The notes under the pieces were generated by a model. That model had not been told where the DNA came from, did no database searches, and saw only the letters and a list, made by a program, of their open reading frames with translations. Both the position numbers and the translations under genes were made by a program. Shown in pieces: positions 1 through 8,708 of a stretch of 64,000 nucleotides of DNA (the first letter of the stretch is position 1; the number at the start of each line of letters is the position of its first letter). Origin of the DNA: Streptomyces mobaraensis NBRC 13819 = DSM 40847 (GTDB lineage: Bacteria > Actinomycetota > Actinomycetes > Streptomycetales > Streptomycetaceae); contig NZ_CP072827.1 in assembly GCF_017916255.1 (NCBI RefSeq), positions 6,349,501 to 6,413,500 of the forward strand. The letters run 5' to 3'.

Positions 1-3000
1 GCAGCCGCTGCGGGAGGCCCTCGCGGACCTGCGGCCCGCGGCCCCGGCCGTGCCGATGATCTCCACCGTGACGGGGGAGCCGGTGGACGGCACCGGCCTC
101 GACGCGGCGTACTGGTGGCGCAACGTCCGCGAACCCGTCGCGTTCGCCCCCGCCGTGGAACGCGCCCTCGACCTCGGCGCCGACATCCTCCTGGAGGTCG
201 GCCCGCACCCCGTCCTGAGCCCCTTCCTGCGGCGCGTCGCCGCCGGCCGGCCGCGCACGACGATCGCCGTGACCGGCACGCTGCGGCGGGGCGAACCCGG
301 GGCGGAGGCGATGGGACGGGCGGTCGCCACGCTGCTCGCCCAGGGCGCGGACCCGGACTGGCGCGCGTACTTCCCCCGCCGGGGCGCGGTGGCGGACCTG
401 CCCGCCTACCCCTGGCAGCGGGAACGTCACTGGAACGGCACGCCCCACAGCTGGCTGCGCACCAGCGGCTCCGGTGAACTGGACCACCCGCTGCTGGGCG
501 AGCGGATGCCGGCGCCGTGGCCGACCTGGCAAGGGACGGTCGAACCGGTCCTCGTGCCCTGGCTGGCCGATCACCGACTGGCCGGATCCGTGGTCGTCCC
601 GGCGACCGCCTACGTGGAGATGGCCCTGGCGGCGGGCAGGCTGGCGCTGGACCGCGCGGCCGAAGTGGACCATCTGGAGATCACCCGCCCCCTGGTGGTC
701 CCGTGGGCGGACGCCGGCAGCGTCCGGGTCCAGCTCGCGATCAGCCCCGATGACGGACGGGTGCACATCACCAGCACCGACGCCCAGGCCCAGCGGCCGC
801 GCCCCCATGTACGGGCACGGGTCCGGGCGCTGTACGGCCACGCCCCGGCGGACGTCGACGTGGCCGCCGCCCGGGCGCGCTGCCGCCGCACCACCATCAC
901 CGGCGCGGAGCACTACGAGTCCGTCGGCCGGGCCGGACTGCGCTACGGGCCCGGCTTCCGGCTCCTCGACGTGCTGCACGTGGGCGACGGCGAGGTGCTG
1001 GCGGCCTACCGGCACCAGGCGGCGGACGATGCCTTCTCCGCCCACCCGGCCCTGCTGGACGCCGCCTTGCAGGCGGGGGCGCCGCTGCTCGGCGACGCCG
1101 TGGCGGACGGCGCCGTGTACCTGCCGGCGGCGATCGGTGCCGCCCGGGTGTGGCACCGCCCGGCGGCGACCGGGTGGGCGTACGCGCGCCGGCTCTCGGC
1201 CTCCGGGACCGAGGTGTGCTGGGACGTCCTGGTCACGGACGACGACGGGCGGGTCAGCGCCGAACTGCGGAGCTGCCGCCTCCGCCGGCTGGCCGGAGCC
1301 CACCGCACCCCTGTGACCGTCCATCACACCGTCCTCCGCGCGGTCACTTCTTACGACGAGCCGGTATCGGACGCGCTGCCGCCGGACGAGCTGTTGACGA
1401 CGGCGGTCGACGAACCCGTGCAGGGCGGACCGTCGTTGGCCGCGGCTGACGGGTCCGCGCGGGGTGAGCCGTCAGTGACCATGTCGGACGGATCGGCGCG
1501 GGGTGAGCCGTCGGGGGCCGTGACCGGCCGGCCCGTCTCGGGTGAGCCGTCGGGGACCCTGACCGGCCAATCCGTTCCGGGTGAGCCGTCGGGGACCGCG
1601 ACTGACGGACCCGTGCCGGGTGAGCCGTCGGGGACCGCGACCGGGCAACTCGCCCCGGACGAGCCGCCGATGACCGCCACGGACATCGCCTCGGCGGCCG
1701 CGCGACAGGTGGCGGCGCTGCGCGCCGACTGGCGCGGTCATGACTACCCCCGATTCGTGGCGGCCCTCAAAAAGGCCGCCGCCCACTGCTACGCCGCCGC
1801 CCTCGCCGCCTTCCTCCCGCGGCCTGACGCCCCCTTCACCGCGGCCGACCTCCTCCGCGTCGGCACGGTGCCCCGGCACGCCACGTTCCTCTCCGCCGTG
1901 CTGCCCGAACTGCGCCGTCACCGCCTGGTCGGCCGGGACGACTCCGGCGGGTACCGGCTGCTCCGCACCCGGTTCGACGACACCAAGGCGTTGCGCGACC
2001 TGATCCTGCGCTTCCCCCGCTACGCCCCGGAAGGCCGCCTGGCCCTCCACGGTCTTCGCGTGCTGCGCGCCGCCGGCGACCACCGCCCGGTCGAGCACCT
2101 GCTGTCCGACGGCGGCTTGGCCGATCTCGAGCAGCTGTACGACACGGGCGTCATCGGCCGATTCCACAACCGGCTGGCCCAGGCGCTCCTGCGCGTCGTC
2201 GTGGAGCGTTGGCCCGACGACCGCCCGCTGCGCGTCCTGGAAGTCGGCGCGGGCACCGGCGGCACGACGGCGGCCCTGCTGCCGCTGCTGCCGCCCGAGC
2301 GCACCCGGTACGTCTTCACCGACGTCTCCCCGGCCTTCCTCACCCGCGCCGAACACCGCTTCGCCGCCTATGACTTCCTCACGTTCCGCACCCTCGACCT
2401 CGACGCCGACCCCGCCGCACAGGGCCTGCCCGAGGGCGGCTTCGACGTCGTCGTCGCGGCCAACGCGCTGCACACCGCGCGGTCCGTCGAGGCCGCCGTG
2501 CGCAACGTGGCGGCGCTGGCGGCACCGAACGGCCTGCTGCTGGCCGTCGAGAGCCACGACCCGTACGTCCTGGCTCCCCTCTTCGGCGCCCTCGACACCT
2601 TCTGGGACCGCACTGACCACCACGAACGTCCCCACTCACCCCTCTTGACGGCCGACCGGTGGGCCGCCCTGTTCACCCGCTGCGGCTTCACCGACGTCGT
2701 CCGCACCGGCGACGACACCGCGCCCTGCCGTGACGACTTCTCCGTCCTGCTCGCCACCGCGCCCCGGCGTCCCACTCCGCACCCCTACCCGTACCCGTAC
2801 CCGCACCCGTCGCCGCCGGGGCCCGGGCGCCACTGGACCGTCGTGGCGGAGACGCGTGGGGAACTCCCGCTGGCGCGGGAGGTGGCCGCCCGGCTCCCCG
2901 GGCCGGGGGACGGCCCCGCGCACTCGGTCGAGGCCGTGGACGACGTGCCCGCCCACCGGCCCTCGACGCCGAGCCGCGGCGCCACCGGAATCTGCCTGAT

Positions 3001-5581
3001 CCTGGGCGCCCACCAGCTGCCCGAGCCCGCCGCGACCGTGACGCTGACCACCCGCCGCGCGGCACTCCTGCGCCGGATCACGGCGGCCTGCCCCCGCCGG
3101 CCGGACGGCGCCCGGACGGCGCTGACCGTGGTCACCCGGCCCAGCGGCGCCCTGCCCCCGCCGGAACGCCCCCTCGCGCCCGAGGACGCCGCCGTCTGGG
3201 GCGTCATGCGCACCCTGGCCAACGAGGAGCCGGAACTGGACGTGCGCACCATCTCACTGGACCGCACCGGCCGGACGGAGACCGACGCCCGGCGCCTGGC
3301 CCGCGAACTGCTCACGGCGACCGGCGAGACGGAAGTGGCCCTCACCCGTTCCGGCGGCCGCTTCGCCCCCAGGGAACTGCCGCTGCCGGCCGGTCACATC
3401 ACGACGACCGCCGAACACGCCACCGCGTACGCCCTGGAGATCCGTACACCCGGCCTCTCCTACCGGCCGGCCTGGGTGGAATGCGCCCCCGAACCGGTGG
3501 GGCCCGGCGAGGTGGCCATCGACGTGCGCGCCGCCGCCCTCAACTACCGGGACATCATGCAAGCGGTCGGCCTGCTGCCGGCGGAGGCCGACGAGGGCAC
3601 GTTCACCGAGGCGGGCCCGGGCCTGGAGTGCGCCGGCGTGGTCACCGCCGTCGGCGACGGTGTCACCACCGTCCGCCCCGGCGACCGGGTCTTCGCCCTC
3701 GCACCGGCCTCCCTGGCGTCCCGGACCCGCACCGTCGTCCAGGCCGTCGGCCGCATGCCGCACACGATGTCGTTCGCCGAAGCCGCCACCCTCCCCGTCG
3801 TCTACGCCACCGTCCACTACAGCCTCCACGACCTCGCCCGCCTGCGTCCCGGGGAGACGGTCCTGGTCCACGGCGGCGCGGGCGGCGTCGGCCTGGCCGC
3901 GCTGCGCTACGCCCACCTGCGTGGCGCGCGCGTCATCGCCACGGCCGGCACCCCCGCCAAGCGGGAGCTGCTGCGCCACCTCGGCGCCGACCACGTCCTG
4001 GACTCCCGCGGCCTGGACTTCGCCGCGCACGTGCGGGACGTCACCGACGGCCGGGGAGTCGACGTGGTGGTCAACTCCCTGGCGGGCGAGGCCATCACCC
4101 GGGGTCTGGAACTCCTGCGTCCCGGCGGGCGGTTCGTCGAACTGGGCAAGCGCGACATCTACGAGAACCAGCCCCTCCTCCTGCGGCCCTTCCGGCACAA
4201 CCTGGCCTTCTTCGGCGTCGACCTGACCTCCCTCGCCTTCGACCCCGACCAGGGCGCCCGCCTGTTCGCCGAGGTCACCCGGCGCGTCCACGACGGCTCC
4301 TACCGGCCCCTGCCCCACAGCGCCTACCCGGCCGCCCGGGTGGCCGAGGCGTTCCGGCTGCTGCAGCACTCCCGCCACGTCGGCAAGGTCGTCGTCACCT
4401 TCGATCCCCTGGACGAACCCGCGGTCGTCGAACGGCCGGTCACCGCGCCCCGGTTCGGCTCCCAGGGCACCTACCTGGTCACCGGGGGCACGAGCGGGTT
4501 CGGGGCCGCCGGCGCCCGCTGGCTGGCCGACCGCGGGGTGCGCCGCCTGGCCCTGGTCAGCCGCCGCGGCCCGCACGCTCCGGAGGCCGCCGGCCTCCTC
4601 GCCGACCTGGCCGCACGCGGCGTCACCGCGACGGCGTACGCGGCCGACGCCGCCGACCCGGACGGCATGCGCCGCGTCATCCGGCTCATCGACGCCACCG
4701 GACACCCGGTCGACGGCGTCCTGCACTGCGCCATGCACCTGGACGACGACCCGCTGGCCGACCTGACCGACGAACGCTTCGCCGCCGTCCTCACCCCCAA
4801 GACCACCGGAGCCGCCGTCCTCGAACGCCTCCTCGCCGACCGCCCCCTGGAGACCTTCCTCCTCTACTCCTCGGACACCACGTTCCTCGGCAACATCCGC
4901 CAGGCCGCCTACGTCGCCGCCAACCTCCACCTGGAAGCGCTCGCCCGGCAGCGCCGGCAGCGGGGCCTGCCCGCCCAGACCCTCGCCTGGGGCGCCATCG
5001 ACGAGACCGGATACGTCGCCCGCAACGACCTCGCCCGCACCCTGACCGCCGTCGGCATCGAACCCCTCAGCCCGCGCGAAGCCCTCACCACCGCCGGCCT
5101 GCTGATCAGCCAGGGCGCCACCGTCGCCGGCGTGGGCCGCTACAACTGGGCCCGCCTCCGCGGCATCCTGCCCCTGCTCGCCTCCCCCCGCTGCGCCTCC
5201 CTCCTGCCCGAGGACCTCCAGGAGGCCGACCACACCCACGAGGAGATCCTCCGCATCCTGGCCACCATGCCCTACGAGGAGGCGGCGCGAGCGGTCGCCG
5301 CCACCCTGGCCCGGCTCATGGCCGACGTCCTGCACCTGGACGAGCGGAACATCGACCACGACCGGCGCCTCGACGAATACGGGCTCGACTCTCTCATGCT
5401 CGCCGAACTCCTGGTCTCGCTCCGCAAACGCTTCGACATCGACATCCCCCCGCTGGAACTGCTCCGCAGCGGCGGCACCATCACCGACATCTCCCACCTC
5501 GTCCTGCTCCGCCTGGGCATCACCGCCGACGACCCGGAGCCACCGGCACGGGACGCGGAGCTGAGCGTCGGTGAACGGTGA
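1..5581 (+). CDS. Highly reducing type I polyketide synthase, 3' part (AT-DH-MT-ER-KR-ACP), 5' truncated by window
   Basis: The reading frame is open from base 2 and begins inside an acyltransferase, so the KS and most of the AT lie upstream of the window. Counting from codon 50, the order is: AT C-terminus (1-90, with LEVGPHPVL); dehydratase (145-425, HxxxGxxxxP near 173 and a DAALQ motif); C-methyltransferase (SAM motif EVGAGTGG near 730); enoylreductase (GGAGGVG near 1270); ketoreductase (GGTSGFG near 1477, catalytic Ser/Tyr in YSS and YVAAN, LDD marker of B-type stereochemistry); and ACP (GLDSL near 1780). There is no thioesterase. A full set of reducing domains plus C-MeT in one module is the architecture of iterative fungal HR-PKSs and predicts a saturated, alpha-methylated acyl chain. 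With no TE, release must be in trans; the beta-lactamase-fold protein at 14791 is the obvious candidate. The DH-MT linker contains 13-residue tandem repeats, and a Pro-Tyr repeat lies after the MT. Confidence 0.95.
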   Translation, partial: QPLREALADLRPAAPAVPMISTVTGEPVDGTGLDAAYWWRNVREPVAFAPAVERALDLGADILLEVGPHPVLSPFLRRVAAGRPRTTIAVTGTLRRGEPGAEAMGRAVATLLAQGADPDWRAYFPRRGAVADLPAYPWQRERHWNGTPHSWLRTSGSGELDHPLLGERMPAPWPTWQGTVEPVLVPWLADHRLAGSVVVPATAYVEMALAAGRLALDRAAEVDHLEITRPLVVPWADAGSVRVQLAISPDDGRVHITSTDAQAQRPRPHVRARVRALYGHAPADVDVAAARARCRRTTITGAEHYESVGRAGLRYGPGFRLLDVLHVGDGEVLAAYRHQAADDAFSAHPALLDAALQAGAPLLGDAVADGAVYLPAAIGAARVWHRPAATGWAYARRLSASGTEVCWDVLVTDDDGRVSAELRSCRLRRLAGAHRTPVTVHHTVLRAVTSYDEPVSDALPPDELLTTAVDEPVQGGPSLAAADGSARGEPSVTMSDGSARGEPSGAVTGRPVSGEPSGTLTGQSVPGEPSGTATDGPVPGEPSGTATGQLAPDEPPMTATDIASAAARQVAALRADWRGHDYPRFVAALKKAAAHCYAAALAAFLPRPDAPFTAADLLRVGTVPRHATFLSAVLPELRRHRLVGRDDSGGYRLLRTRFDDTKALRDLILRFPRYAPEGRLALHGLRVLRAAGDHRPVEHLLSDGGLADLEQLYDTGVIGRFHNRLAQALLRVVVERWPDDRPLRVLEVGAGTGGTTAALLPLLPPERTRYVFTDVSPAFLTRAEHRFAAYDFLTFRTLDLDADPAAQGLPEGGFDVVVAANALHTARSVEAAVRNVAALAAPNGLLLAVESHDPYVLAPLFGALDTFWDRTDHHERPHSPLLTADRWAALFTRCGFTDVVRTGDDTAPCRDDFSVLLATAPRRPTPHPYPYPYPHPSPPGPGRHWTVVAETRGELPLAREVAARLPGPGDGPAHSVEAVDDVPAHRPSTPSRGATGICLILGAHQLPEPAATVTLTTRRAALLRRITAACPRRPDGARTALTVVTRPSGALPPPERPLAPEDAAVWGVMRTLANEEPELDVRTISLDRTGRTETDARRLARELLTATGETEVALTRSGGRFAPRELPLPAGHITTTAEHATAYALEIRTPGLSYRPAWVECAPEPVGPGEVAIDVRAAALNYRDIMQAVGLLPAEADEGTFTEAGPGLECAGVVTAVGDGVTTVRPGDRVFALAPASLASRTRTVVQAVGRMPHTMSFAEAATLPVVYATVHYSLHDLARLRPGETVLVHGGAGGVGLAALRYAHLRGARVIATAGTPAKRELLRHLGADHVLDSRGLDFAAHVRDVTDGRGVDVVVNSLAGEAITRGLELLRPGGRFVELGKRDIYENQPLLLRPFRHNLAFFGVDLTSLAFDPDQGARLFAEVTRRVHDGSYRPLPHSAYPAARVAEAFRLLQHSRHVGKVVVTFDPLDEPAVVERPVTAPRFGSQGTYLVTGGTSGFGAAGARWLADRGVRRLALVSRRGPHAPEAAGLLADLAARGVTATAYAADAADPDGMRRVIRLIDATGHPVDGVLHCAMHLDDDPLADLTDERFAAVLTPKTTGAAVLERLLADRPLETFLLYSSDTTFLGNIRQAAYVAANLHLEALARQRRQRGLPAQTLAWGAIDETGYVARNDLARTLTAVGIEPLSPREALTTAGLLISQGATVAGVGRYNWARLRGILPLLASPRCASLLPEDLQEADHTHEEILRILATMPYEEAARAVAATLARLMADVLHLDERNIDHDRRLDEYGLDSLMLAELLVSLRKRFDIDIPPLELLRSGGTITDISHLVLLRLGITADDPEPPARDAELSVGER
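1424..1684 (+). repeat. 39-bp in-frame tandem repeat in PKS DH-MT linker
   Basis: The 8-mer GGTGAGCC recurs at 1463, 1502, 1541, 1580 and 1619, exactly 39 bp apart. Diverged copies start at 1424 and 1658. The translated unit is 13 residues of the type GEPSGTATDGPVP. Because 39 is a multiple of three, gain or loss of a copy keeps the frame and only changes linker length. The sequence is Gly/Pro/Ser/Thr rich, so probably unstructured. Confidence 0.9.
2786..2809 (+). repeat. Hexanucleotide TACCCG repeat in PKS (Tyr-Pro run)
   Basis: Four near-perfect TACCCG/CACCCG units encode a short Tyr-Pro/His-Pro run in the linker after the methyltransferase domain. It is in frame and looks like slippage-prone linker sequence. 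Confidence 0.75.
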
Positions 5582-5660
5582 ACGCGGAGGCGTGTGTGTG
5601 AGGGGCGAACAGCGGGGGAGGGAACGACCGCTCGTGTCCCCCGGGAAGCGCCGCCGTGGG

Positions 5661-8453
5661 TCAGCCGGAGGAGCGTCCGTACAACTGGGACCGCGACGTG
5701 ACCCCCAGCTTCGGGAAGATCTTGTAGAGGTGATAGCCGACGGTGCGGGGGCTCAGGAACAGCCGGGCGGCGATCTCGCCGTTGCTCAGGCCCTGTGCGG
5801 CGAGCCGCATGACCTGGAGTTCGCGTGCTGTCAGACGCTGTTCCCCGCCCATGGGAACGGCCGCCGTCGAAGGCCCCTGGGTGGAGCGGCCGCCCGCGGC
5901 CCGTAGTTCGGCGCGTGCCAGTTCCGCCCATGGCAGCGCGCCCACGCTGTCCAGTTGGACCTCGGCGAGGTGCAGTTGCTCGCGGGCCGGTTTGATGCGG
6001 CGGTGGCGGCGGAGCCACTCGCCGTAGAGCAGGTGGGTGCGGCCGGTCTCGAAGGGGGAGAGGCCGGTGTCGGCCAGGGCGGCCAGGAACAGGTCCTCCG
6101 CTTCCTCGCCGGTGGCGAGCAGGGCCCGGCTGCGGTGCCAGCCGGAGCGCAGCTGTGGATGGTTCGCCGGCACCGGGTGGAGGGGGTCGCGGTCGGTCAG
6201 CACGTGGTGGGCGCGCTCGGGCTCGCCGGCTCTGACGCACGCCTCGACGAAGTCGGGCAGGACGATCCAGCGCAGCATGAAGTGTCCGGCACCGCCCTCG
6301 GGGGAGCAGACCTCGGCCAGCAGCTTGACCGCGTTCAGGGGCTGCCCCTCGGCCAGGGCGTTGAGGCCCTGCGCCCAGTGGGCCAGGGCGATGGCGGAGG
6401 CGATCCGGCGCGGGGTGGAGATCTCCAGCGAGTCGCGGGCCAGTTCGTGGCAGCGGTCGCCGTCGCCCTGTGCCGCGGCCAGCCAGGCGAGCATCGCCCG
6501 CAGGTGGGAGGCGGCGCCCAGTTGGCCGGTCTCCAGGGCCAGGGAGAGGGCCTCGGTGCCGTTGGCGGTGGCGGTGGGCCAGGGGCCGGTGACGAGCTGG
6601 AGCGCCACGAGAGGGGCCAGGGACATCGGGAGGGAGCCGATCGCGCCGTTGCGGCGCAGCGTGTCGACCGCGTGCTGATGGGCGTCGCGCAACGGCTCGG
6701 TGGCATGGAGGAGGTACGGCAGGAAGGTGGGCGGCCACACCCACGGTCTGGGGTCGGTGCCGGACAGCCAGATGACGGGGACGTCCTTGCCGTCGGCGCC
6801 CGTCTTCCCCTCCGGCCCGCCGCCGTGCGCCTCCAGAGCCGTACCGTCGTGGCGGGCGTCCGGGGCCGCGTGGCCGGACAGGCCCGCGAGGTACCGGAAA
6901 TGCGCCACGAAGCGGTCCCGGACGTCCGGTGTCACCGCCGGGAGCCGCGCCAGCAGACCGGCGATCTCCGCCAGCCGCGCCGGGTCGTCGGCCACCCAGG
7001 CCGAACGCGCCGCCATCACCAGCGTCTCGCAGGCCAGCCGGGGATCGTCCTCCTGTACGAGGCGCGCACCCTCCAGCAGGATCAGGCAGGCGACGGCCGG
7101 ATCGCCGGAGGCGTGGGCGATGGCCCCGCGCACCTGGACGAGCCGGGCGCGCAGCGCGGGCACGTCGGACAGCGGCTCGGCCTCGTTGAGCAGCGCCTCG
7201 GCCTGGGCGGTCTCGGCGGCCTTCCAGGCGCACTCGGCGGCGTCGACGAGCAACCGGGCGCGGTCGCGCGGGGTGGAGACCAGTGCGGCGGCCCGGCGCA
7301 GTGCCTTGGTGGCGGTGGCCACTCCACCGGAGCGCCGGGAGCGGCCGGCCATCTCGGCCAGCAGGTGCGCGACTCTGTCGTCGGGGCCCACCGCGGCGGC
7401 GGCCAGGTGCCAGACGTGCCGGTCGTCGCCCTCGCCCAGCGCGTCGGCCAGGGCGAGGTGCGCGGCGCGCCGTTCGCTGAGCGGCGCGCCCTGGTAGACG
7501 GCCGAGCGGACCAGGGGGTGGCGGAACCGGACCCGTTCCGGGTCCAGGGAGACCAGCCCCGCGGTGGCCGCGGCGGACAGCTCGTGCAGGGCGCGTTCGG
7601 TGTCCCCGGCGGCGCGGACGATGACCGCCAGGTCTCCGTCGCCCTCGGCGGCGGTCAGCAGCAGGGCGTTGCCGGGCTCGGCCAGCAGGCTGGTGGCCCG
7701 GCAGCGGAAGAGCCGCTGCAGCCGCTCGGTCAGCGGCAGTTCGTCCGGTAGGGCCGCCGCGCCGCCGAGCTGTTCGGGGCTGAGGGCGGCGGACAGTTCG
7801 ACCAGGGCGAGGGGGTTGCCGCCCGCCTCCCGCAGCAGTCGCTCGCGCACCGCGGGCGCGGCTTCGGGCAGCAGGTGGGTGAGCAGCGACCGGGCCGCGT
7901 CCGCCTCCAGGGGGGAGAGGCGCAGGTCGGGCACGCCCGGCGCCGGAAAGGGCTGGGACCCGTCCCGTACGGCGAAGACCACCGCGACGCCTTCGGCGCC
8001 GAGCCGCCGGGCCACGAAGAGGAGGGCGTCGGCGGAGGGGGAGTCCAGCCAGTGGGCGTCGTCCACCAGCAGGATCAGCGGTTCCGCGCGGGACGCCTCC
8101 GACAGGAGCGTCAGCGCGGCGAGCGCCACCAGGAACCGGTCGGCGGGTGCGGTGTCCATGCCGAAGGCCGAGCGCAGCGCCGCGCTCTGCGGGGGCGGCA
8201 GGGCGTCGGCCGCGCCGAGCAACGGGCGCAGCAACTGGTGCAGGGCGGCGAAGGGCAGCTCGGCCTCGCTCTCCACGCCGACGGTGGACAGCACCCGCAC
8301 CCCGGGTCCGGCGTGGTCCGCGAGGTGCTGGAGCAACGCGCTCTTGCCCACCCCGGCCGGGCCGCGCAGTACGAGGGCGTGGCTGCGCCCCTGGCGTACG
8401 CCGGCCGTGACCTCCGCCAACCGCCGTAACTCACACTCCCGTCCGACCAGCAT
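5661..8453 (-). CDS. LuxR-family large ATP-binding (LAL) transcriptional regulator
   Basis: A 930-residue protein with a Walker A GPAGVGKS at residues 31-38, a Walker B-type LLVDDAH near 135, a long alpha-helical middle part and a C-terminal LuxR helix-turn-helix (LTARELQVMRLAAQGLSN, about 865-925). LAL proteins are typical pathway activators in Streptomyces polyketide clusters. The ATG at 8453 was chosen because GGAAAGGAG precedes it; an upstream in-frame start at 8498 has no ribosome site. Codon 9 is TTA (8427-8429), so translation should depend on the bldA tRNA. The gene converges on the PKS and diverges from the operon starting at 8709, so it probably controls both. A palindrome overlaps the -10 of its promoter. 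Confidence 0.93.
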   Translation of the reverse strand: MLVGRECELRRLAEVTAGVRQGRSHALVLRGPAGVGKSALLQHLADHAGPGVRVLSTVGVESEAELPFAALHQLLRPLLGAADALPPPQSAALRSAFGMDTAPADRFLVALAALTLLSEASRAEPLILLVDDAHWLDSPSADALLFVARRLGAEGVAVVFAVRDGSQPFPAPGVPDLRLSPLEADAARSLLTHLLPEAAPAVRERLLREAGGNPLALVELSAALSPEQLGGAAALPDELPLTERLQRLFRCRATSLLAEPGNALLLTAAEGDGDLAVIVRAAGDTERALHELSAAATAGLVSLDPERVRFRHPLVRSAVYQGAPLSERRAAHLALADALGEGDDRHVWHLAAAAVGPDDRVAHLLAEMAGRSRRSGGVATATKALRRAAALVSTPRDRARLLVDAAECAWKAAETAQAEALLNEAEPLSDVPALRARLVQVRGAIAHASGDPAVACLILLEGARLVQEDDPRLACETLVMAARSAWVADDPARLAEIAGLLARLPAVTPDVRDRFVAHFRYLAGLSGHAAPDARHDGTALEAHGGGPEGKTGADGKDVPVIWLSGTDPRPWVWPPTFLPYLLHATEPLRDAHQHAVDTLRRNGAIGSLPMSLAPLVALQLVTGPWPTATANGTEALSLALETGQLGAASHLRAMLAWLAAAQGDGDRCHELARDSLEISTPRRIASAIALAHWAQGLNALAEGQPLNAVKLLAEVCSPEGGAGHFMLRWIVLPDFVEACVRAGEPERAHHVLTDRDPLHPVPANHPQLRSGWHRSRALLATGEEAEDLFLAALADTGLSPFETGRTHLLYGEWLRRHRRIKPAREQLHLAEVQLDSVGALPWAELARAELRAAGGRSTQGPSTAAVPMGGEQRLTARELQVMRLAAQGLSNGEIAARLFLSPRTVGYHLYKIFPKLGVTSRSQLYGRSSG

Positions 8454-8478
8454 CGATGCTCCTTTCCCTGGACGCACT

Positions 8479-8509
8479 CTGTCATATGACAGATACATTC
8501 ACTGATCAA
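8479..8509 (-). promoter_or_regulatory. LAL promoter with palindromic operator over the -10
   Basis: On the minus strand, TTGATC (8504-8509) lies 17 nt from TATGAC (8481-8486), a good vegetative-type promoter 28 nt upstream of the LAL start. The perfect 14-bp palindrome CTGTCATATGACAG (8479-8492) covers the -10, as expected for a repressor or autoregulatory site. Its core GTCATATGAC recurs at 60342-60351. Confidence 0.6.
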
Positions 8510-8708
8510 TCCGCTCTTATCCGGCCAGGATTGACGCACTTCCTCCGGTTACCTGATCGCCGGCCCCCGTCGAGCGACAGATGCCCGACCGTCCGGGGCT
8601 GCCGGAAGGTTGCTGTCGCGGCAGGCCCCCAGAGGCGGCACCACGCTCGGGGCACCGCCGCCACAGGACCGTTCTCACGAGGAATGCACGCCTGGCGTGG
8701 GTGGATAT

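Noticed and set aside
1424..1684. CRISPR array (also considered for 50168-50272 and 53506-53569)
   Set aside because: The units are contiguous tandem repeats without spacers, and two of the three arrays lie in coding frame.
2786..2809. TACCCG repeat as an origin or regulatory iteron
   Set aside because: It lies inside the PKS reading frame and simply encodes a Tyr-Pro linker.
3254..5497. Very long open frame antisense to the PKS; similar ones at 26837-29641 and 34001-36757 antisense to the NRPSs
   Set aside because: These are Gly/Arg/Val-rich complements of genuine multidomain genes with no family motifs; long antisense frames are expected at this GC content.
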